This document shows positions 58,300 through 64,000 of a stretch of 64,000 nucleotides of DNA, in pieces. The DNA comes from Rana temporaria (lineage: Eukaryota > Chordata > Amphibia > Anura > Ranidae). Below the pieces are notes generated by a model. That model did no database searches, was not told the origin of the DNA, and saw nothing but the letters and a program-made list of their open reading frames with translations. The stretch is taken from NCBI RefSeq assembly GCF_905171775.1, contig NC_053492.1:55089004-55153003 (forward strand), written 5' to 3'. Numbering within the stretch: the first letter of the stretch is position 1; each line of letters begins with the position of its first letter. The position numbers and the translations under genes are program-made.

Positions 58300-59080
58300 T
58301 TTAATAGGCTTTAAACAATAAGAATTAAAAAATAAAAATAAATGATACATATTAATGAATGGCGGTACACACAGCTGAAACATTTTTTTCGACAGTCTTC
58401 CTCAACCAATTAGGAGCAGAGACAAATCTTCTTCCCCTCGAAAAATTACGCAAAGGGAAAAATTGAGAAGGGCATCATTTCTAAAATATATCAGATATTA
58501 AACGACACCAAGAACACAGAATACTCTACCTTTTTATCGAGAGATGGGAAGAGAATTGGGCTCTCGGTTGAACGAGCTTGAGATTAACCAAATAATAACT
58601 AGGGTCCATGAAACTTCAATAAATAATGACACTAGAGAACTAAACTACAAATGTTTGGTTAGATGGTATCTTACGCCGGATAAATTATATAAATTCTCAG
58701 GCTCTGCTTCGCAGCAATGCTGGAGGGATTGCGGTGAAGTGGGCTCTATGACCCATATTTGGTGGACATGCCCCCAAAATAAAAACATACTGGAGGGAGA
58801 TCAGAAAAAAAATCCAAGAAATCACAAATAACGTACTCCCGGACGATCCTTGGGTATGTGTTTTGCATGGATCTCGAATACCGACAAAACAATATCTGAA
58901 GACTCTGACCCCGGAACTTTTGAATGTGGCAAAACACCAAATAGCGCATAACTGGCAGAAAAAAGAGAGTCCCTCATTGAGAGGGTGGTGTAGCAGAATA
59001 GAAGAAATTTAGAATTTTTAAGATTTAGAGATGAAGAGAAATGGGAAGAGTGCACAGAAAGGTGGGATAAATGGAAAAGG
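58300..59080 (+). pseudogene. L1-2 ORF2 C-terminal part
   Basis: Resumes after L1-3. Frames drift, but WRYTQLKHFF near 58365 and, from 58544, a 95-codon frame with SQQCWRDCGEVGSMTHIWWTCP match the cysteine-histidine C-terminal motif of L1 ORF2 (C-x3-C-x7-H-x4-C). Another frame gives GWCSRIEEI near 58985. The end is near 59080. Confidence 0.88.
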
Positions 59081-59724
59081 TTTAAATACACAATGAGCTA
59101 TGTTGACGCCATGGGTATTAATATTAATGTTTGATTTATTGGCTGGAGTTTCTGTAGTATATGGATTGGAAAGGCTTGCACGGGGGACGACTGATGGGGG
59201 AGAGGTCGAGCGGGCAGAGGCGAGCCCGAGCGGTCTCTCTTATGTAGTCCGGGGAGAGTTAGGGCGCAATTGATATGATGAAAAGAGGGGAAGGATCGTG
59301 CAATAAGGGCATCCAAAAGGTACTGAAATTAGGGGAAAAGAAACTGGCAGGGGAGAGGGAGGAAGGGGGGGGAGGGGAGAAGAAAGGGTATTTTTTTCCA
59401 CTCAGACTTGGAGTACTATGTTGTTCCTATGTAAATTAACATGAAAGATGAAAGGAGATAAAAAAAGAAAAAAAAAGGGAAAAAAAAGAAAGGAAAAAAA
59501 TATAAAAAGAAAAAAGGAAAAGGAAAGAAAAAGAGAGAGAGAGAGAAAAAAAAAGGAAAATAAATCATAAATTTAACTAAACGATCATGATCCACTTATG
59601 ATGCGATACCATAGAGGAGATGATAACGGCAAGTGAAGTAGGGGCCAGAAAGTGGTCCTCTTCTCGTCCAATAGATCCTTTTATTATCTTTGGTTGAGTC
59701 TGAAGTGGGAAAAAAAATATATAT
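59081..59724 (+). other. L1-2 3' untranslated region with purine-rich tract
   Basis: Non-coding. The run from about 59455 to 59560 is almost purely A with scattered G. A final aaaaaaaatatatat stretch joins the right target copy of L1-2. Confidence 0.8.
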
Positions 59725-59735
59725 ATTTGCTTCAA

Positions 59736-60425
59736 ACTTTTTTGGGGTTCAAAATGTAACGAATAAGAAGAGAGAGAAATTTTAAAAACCTAAAGAGGAA
59801 AGGAGGTAAACATTTTCCGGACTTAGAAAAATGTTTGTGTTTAAAATACTTTTTCTCATGTTTTTAATAGATTAATAATAAGGAGGTCACGGAACAATGC
59901 CTTTCTAAAGTATCAATTAGGCTTTTTTTTCCAAAAGATCCAAATGGATAAAACATGACCATCTAAAACCTATGAGAGGAATGCCGCTTGAATACTACAT
60001 CATATTAAGAAAAAAAACTTTAAAAGAATATAAATTAATGGATGTAGAAGAAGAAATTCCCAAAAGACTATCAAAAGTTATAAACAATTATGGAGAAAGA
60101 GAGCAATTGTCAGTCCGATTAAAAAACTATTCTTACAAGGTTCACAAAAGGAATTGGGAAGCAACACTTTTATTTACTTTCAAATGAGCAAAAAGACCTA
60201 GCATGGAGTATTGTACAAGAATTGTTCCAACCAGAAGCTTCCAACATAATCGAGGTCTGCTTAGAAGTGCACAGTGTGTAAGAGAAGAATGCTGTATGGA
60301 AGAAACACTTCATCTAATTTGGATTTCAAATTTGCACAGATGTCTGGAGAAAAGTCGGACCTTTTGATAACAAATTTGAGCACCGTAAAATACTTTAATC
60401 ATGAAATTATCTTTTTACGGCTTAG
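59736..60425 (+). pseudogene. Tx1-type ORF2 C-terminal part
   Basis: Reads FKLFWGSKCNE, a stop, then NFKNLKRKGGKHFPDLEKCLCLKYFF, which continues the C-terminal RT thumb of the left fragment. A 71-codon frame (59972-60187) begins MRGMPLEYYIILRKKTLKEYKL. Near 60260-60310 a frame reads RSAQCVREECCMEETLHLIW, the zinc-finger-like C-terminal motif. Several frame changes are present. Confidence 0.82.
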
Positions 60426-61239
60426 GAATAGAGTTGAGCGAACCCGAACTGTAAAGTTCGGGGTCGGTACGGACTTTGGGTTTTTCCCGGACTCCGAACC
60501 CGAATAATTGGAAAAAGTTGTGGTCCGGGAAAAAAAAAATGCGCGGAGGTCCCCGCAAATTCAATAACCAGACCCTTTAGGTCTGGTATGGATATTAAGG
60601 GGAACCCCACCGTCAATTAAAAAAAAAAAATGACGTGCGCTTCCCCCTAAATATCCATAACCAGACCCGTTCTCCGAGCACGTTGACCTGGCCGGCCACA
60701 GAAAAGAGGGAGGGGACAGAGTGGCGGCCCCCCCCTCTCCTGAACCGCACCAGGCCACATGCCCTCAACATGGGGAGGGTGCTTTGGGTGCCCCCCAAAG
60801 CACCTTGTCCCCATGTTGATGGGGACAAGGGTCTCATCCCCACAACCCTTGCCCGTGGTGGTGGGGGTATGCGGGCGGGAGGCTTATCAGAATCTGGAAG
60901 ACCCCGTTAACAAAGGGGACCCCCAGATCCTGACCCCCCCCTGTGTGAAATGGTAATGGGGTACACTGTACCCCTACCATTTCACGAAGGAAGTGTAAAT
61001 TCTTGTAAAAAAAAAAAACACACACCGTGAATAAAGTCCTTTATTATTAAAAAAAATACCTCCAGCGGTGATAATCCTCTCGTTCCCGGCTTCCTGCTCA
61101 ACGTTGTCCTGTATCCAGCGACGGTGCGGGTGATCTCCAGCGATGAGAAGATCCATCCATCCAGAGCGCAGCATCGCCGACCTCCTCTCACCGCTGGACA
61201 CAGCCCAGCGAATGACGCGCTGAAGCTGTGACATTACTA
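60426..61239. mobile_element. Non-autonomous DNA element fragment
   Basis: The left end reads gagttgagcgaacccgaactgtaaagttcgggg and contains an inverted word. The interior has two clean hairpins in succession: ggtgctttgggtgccccccaaagcacc (60778-60804) and ccttgtccccatgttgatggggacaagg (60802-60829). ccagaccctttaggtctgg (60570-60588) is another palindrome. The right half is GC-rich with no matching terminus, so the copy appears truncated. It is typical of repeated frog elements, but I cannot name the superfamily. Confidence 0.55.
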
Positions 61240-61249
61240 TAAATTATAA

Positions 61250-61807
61250 AAAAAAAATGACTGTGCTGGAGGAGAGACTTAGTACAGTGGATGAGTCTTT
61301 CTCCCCTTAAACAAGTAATTACTGATATGAAGAAACAGATGGATATACACGCCGCAAAAATCGACGATTTAGAAAATAGAAATCGCAGAAACAACATTAG
61401 AATATAGGAATGCGAACAGAGTGAGGAGCTAATGCAATAGCATTTTTGGAGGGTTGGTTTAGGGAGGTCTTTGGGGCTACGTCCTTTTCACCATTTTTTG
61501 GCATTGAGAGAGCCCATCGTACCCCCTTTAAGCCTCAACCTCATGTTCAATTACACTGATAAAGTGACTTTGCTTCGGAAGGCCAGAGGAAAAGGGAGAT
61601 ACTTTTTTCAATGGGACGAGAATTTCAGTTTATCAGGATTTTTCCCCAGACCTGCAAAGACGAAGAGGAGAATTGTATACCGGTCAAACGAATACTTCAA
61701 CAACATAAATTAGACTATGAGTTACTTTACCCTGCACGCTTGCGAGTAATGGCGAAAGATGGCACTACATTTTTTGATACTCCAAAAAGGGGGGGAAAGG
61801 TGGCTTG
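61250..61807 (+). pseudogene. L1-4 ORF1 remnant
   Basis: LEERLSTVDESFSPLKQVITD and KQMDIHAAKIDDLENRNRRNNIRI give the end of a coiled coil and the start of the RNA-recognition motif. A stop follows, then diverged frames lead to VLNYTDKVTLLRKAR-like text near 61545 and LDYELLYPARLRVMAKDGTTFF (61705-61773), the usual end of the L1 ORF1 C-terminal domain. Stops and frame changes make it a pseudogene. Confidence 0.9.
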
Positions 61808-62479
61808 AAGAAAACAAGAAAGACATGTAAAACTATCTTCTTTCTTTGGGATATAAGATAGCAGTAGAACAGGACTGGTTGTTGAGAATTTTTTTTTAAA
61901 AGAGGGGGAAAGAAGAAGGAGAAGGGAGAGAAATGTAATTTTTTTTTCCTCACTGCCTAAAATGCACAAATTTGCACAATTTAGTAGTAGCACAAGAATA
62001 TGGTTTTCTTTTATTGTTTCAGCTACAATGAAAATGCACAAAAGGCATAGAAGCATAGATTTGTATAATACAGCAGTAGGATGAGAGTATGGAGGGCCTA
62101 AGAAAATTGCTGGCTAATATAAAGGTGGAGTGGAGCTTAGGGGAAGAAGGTTATAACTAGAAGTAATACACTGGTATGCACTTTAAAATTAATTGAATAA
62201 AACATGGAAGAGGCACGGAAGCACTAAAGTAAAAAATGGGGGGGGGGGGCGGGAGGAAAGGTATAAAAGGAGTATAGATGTATGGAAGAAGGAAGGAGCG
62301 AATGGGTATAAGTAAGGGTGATGTAGGGAGGTATGTGAGAGAAGAGTGTAGAGCAGTAGTGAGGCCATAGTTACAACCTTGGGGGTGGGCCTAGATGGAC
62401 TAAGGGGGGGGGGGGTTGGGGTAGAAAGGGGGGTAAAGACAAATCACTAATACTAATCTACAAATACAATCACAAACAG

Positions 62480-63999
62480 TAAGGTGGCGAGATATGAAAT
62501 ATGTATGCACTACACGGTAAGGGACTCTGCCTATGAGCCAAGATTATTGTCGGACCACTCTCCATTCTGGGTTAGAACTGGATTTCCACGGATGCAACAG
62601 GTCGCCCACTGTGGAAGAAGTGAACCCGTTTTGGCTGACCTTACTCCCATCCCCAGATGGAATGGTAGGGCCTGCTACAGGAGTATTGGCAACTTAATAG
62701 GGGTACGGCCAGTGCAGAGGTGGTATGGGATACATTAAAAGCATTTTTGAGGGGGTGCTGATTATGGAAATATCGGGCATCAAGACCCGCTCCAGGGAAT
62801 GGAGGAGATAATGTCCGGGATCAAATGAAAATCAGAGAACAAGCGCTGGTAGTAGATCCCTCTCAGAGCAATCAGGAATCCTGGGTAGGAGGCGCAATCT
62901 TTGTACAACTCGGTACTGTTGACGCAGCTGAGAAGAGGAAGATATTTTCACCAACAGAAGTCATTTTGAGGAAGGGGAAAACACGGGACACATTTCAGCA
63001 CTGGTAGCTAGGGAGCAAAGGGTTTCCTTGAATATTTTTGGGCTATAAGAGTGGAGTCTGTGGAGACGCACACTCTCAGTTCTGATATCTTAGATGATTT
63101 CTATGAGTTCGTATAGGGAGCTATATTCCTCCAGAACTGAGATGGTAAGGCTCGGAGATGCACTCTTTTCTTCAGGGCTGCCCCATCCCCCAACTGGCTG
63201 AGGAGCATAGGGAGATGTTAAATCTCCCTATCACATTGGCAGAACTGAAGGAGGCTTTGGAAGGGGGGCTGCACAACTTGAATCTCCAGGGGGTCCAGAT
63301 GGATTACCAGCGGAGGTATACTTCTCAATACGGAGGAGGTTATTTGCAGCCCTTGCTGGGAAGCATTATCTGAGGCAGTGGAAAAGGGAACTCGACCAGA
63401 CAGTATGCAGGAGGCTATAATTATATTACTCCCTAAACCAGGTAAAGATAAGCTGTCCCGAGATTCATACCGCCCAATCTCCTTACTAAACACAGATATC
63501 ACAACTTCTATCTAAAATCCTGCCAAAATGTTATCGCAGGTTTATAGATAGGCTAGTGCAGGGATATGCAATTAGCGGACCTCCAGCTGTTGTAAAACTA
63601 CAAGTCCCATGAGGCAATAGCAAGGCTGACAGCCACAAGCAATGACACCCAGAGGCAAAGTACAATGGACTTGTAGTTTGCAACAGCTGGAGGTTCGCTA
63701 ATTACATATCCCTGGGCTAGTGCATCAAGATCAGTCTGGCTTTATACCTAACCGGTCAACTGCCGATAATATAAAGAAGACTATATATGAACTTACAGGT
63801 GCCGGTGGAGTAACACGGGGGGTAGGGCTATTCTGTCACTGGATGCTACTAAAGCGTTTCGATAGTGTGGATTGGCCCTACCTCTTTGAATATAAACCCT
63901 GGCTCCTAATCCAACCTAGTTCATAACATGGGTAAAGGTGCTTTACTCCAAAACCAAGAGCTAGACTCCGAGTTAATAATGACCTCTCCCGCCCATTTG
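62480..63999 (+). pseudogene. L1-4 ORF2 remnant, incomplete at window edge
   Basis: LLSDHSPFWVRT near 62545 is the end of the endonuclease. A drifted central region has LPITLAELKEALEGG (63220-63265) and LPKPGKDKLSRDSYRP-like text near 63430-63470. After the MITE, HQDQSGFIPNRSTADNIKK (63721-63777) and a degraded motif A, LDATKAF then SVDWPYLF (about 63838-63885). The window ends before motif C. Confidence 0.88.
63559..63714. mobile_element. hAT-type MITE, family M2 copy 2, inside L1-4
   Basis: It starts cagggatatgcaattagcgg and ends taattacatatccctg. The flanks are identical 8-mers ggctagtg (63551-63558 and 63715-63722). It is the same family as 40715-40867, with small indels in the centre. 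It interrupts the reverse transcriptase between the NYRP-type block and DQSGF. Confidence 0.97.
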
Positions 64000-64000
64000 A

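Larger units (their letters stand above)
47931..59724 (+). mobile_element. L1-type LINE L1-2, lacking ORF1, split by L1-3
   Basis: Bounded by an 11-bp target duplication, atttgcttcaa (47920-47930 and 59725-59735). The reading of the surrounding Tx1 element resumes on the right as ICFKLFWGS. Without L1-3 it is about 4.4 kb. It begins nine bases before the ORF2 ATG, so 5' truncation removed ORF1 exactly. The 3' end has an A-rich tract (59455-59560) and finishes in an A8/TA tail. Confidence 0.92.
47197..60425 (+). mobile_element. Tx1-clade LINE, 5'-truncated, split by L1-2
   Basis: The outermost member of a three-level LINE nest. The left piece is 47197-47930 and the right piece 59736-60425. 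The first recognisable residues after the hAT-2 terminus are DEDQSCAVPGR, a Tx1-clade signature; the earlier RT, the endonuclease and ORF1 are absent. Total remaining length is about 1.4 kb. The right end abuts the DNA element at 60426 with no poly(A), so the 3' end may also be lost. Confidence 0.85.
61240..63999 (+). mobile_element. L1-type LINE L1-4, degraded, truncated by the window edge
   Basis: ORF1 remnants (61250-61807), a spacer with several G runs (62234-62244, 62405-62415), then ORF2 remnants to the end of the window. It shares the ORF1 layout with L1-3 but is much more decayed. A MITE at 63559 interrupts it. Confidence 0.85.

Overview
This window reads as vertebrate, most likely frog (anuran), repeat-rich DNA. 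I see no host protein-coding gene, no rRNA and no functional tRNA. The frog call rests on the mixture: Penelope-like elements, ZBED-type hAT transposons, L1 and Tx1-clade LINEs, an L2-type LINE, a V-domain SINE, Tc1, Harbinger accessory-protein remnants, TTAA-flanked miniature elements and many miniature inverted-repeat elements (MITEs). Placement below order level is inference.

Region 1-24.5 kb is a patchwork of short DNA elements separated by unclassified non-coding sequence. It holds decayed Harbinger accessory genes (Myb-like near 1.7-2.1 kb, MADF-like near 3.5-4.9 kb), a Tc1 copy (12.2-13.4 kb), hAT-type MITEs with visible 8-bp target-site duplications (13.8 kb, 19.8-21.1 kb), TTAA-bounded elements (17.7-19.0 and 21.6-22.8 kb), a V-SINE inside one of them, microsatellites and a 36-base G run.

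Region 24.5-47.2 kb is built from two hAT transposons in the same orientation, each split inside its transposase gene by a Penelope-like retroelement (PLE). In hAT-1 the guest is a 5.9-kb PLE shaped as a 2.4-kb inverted repeat with both 3' ends pointing outward. It is bounded by a 15-bp target duplication, and each arm carries a hammerhead-ribozyme-like motif. hAT-1 is also split by an L2 LINE and a MITE. In hAT-2 the guest is a single minus-strand PLE bounded by a 13-bp duplication; its reverse transcriptase has lost the YxDD region and its ribozyme core carries a substitution. The 3' part of hAT-2 holds two copies of one MITE family and a Harbinger fragment. One MITE copy is itself split by a TTAA element.

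Region 47.2-60.4 kb is a three-level nest of LINEs on the plus strand. A Tx1-clade fragment is split by an L1 (11-bp duplication), which is split by a nearly complete 7.4-kb L1 (12-bp duplication, poly(A) tail). Region 60.4-64 kb holds a piece of a DNA element and the start of a fourth, degraded L1 that runs off the window and carries a second copy of a MITE seen inside PLE-2.

The genes do not form a pathway. The useful content is a relative chronology: shared target duplications and filled-versus-empty site comparisons order at least eight insertions. All similarities were judged by eye; percent identities were not computed.
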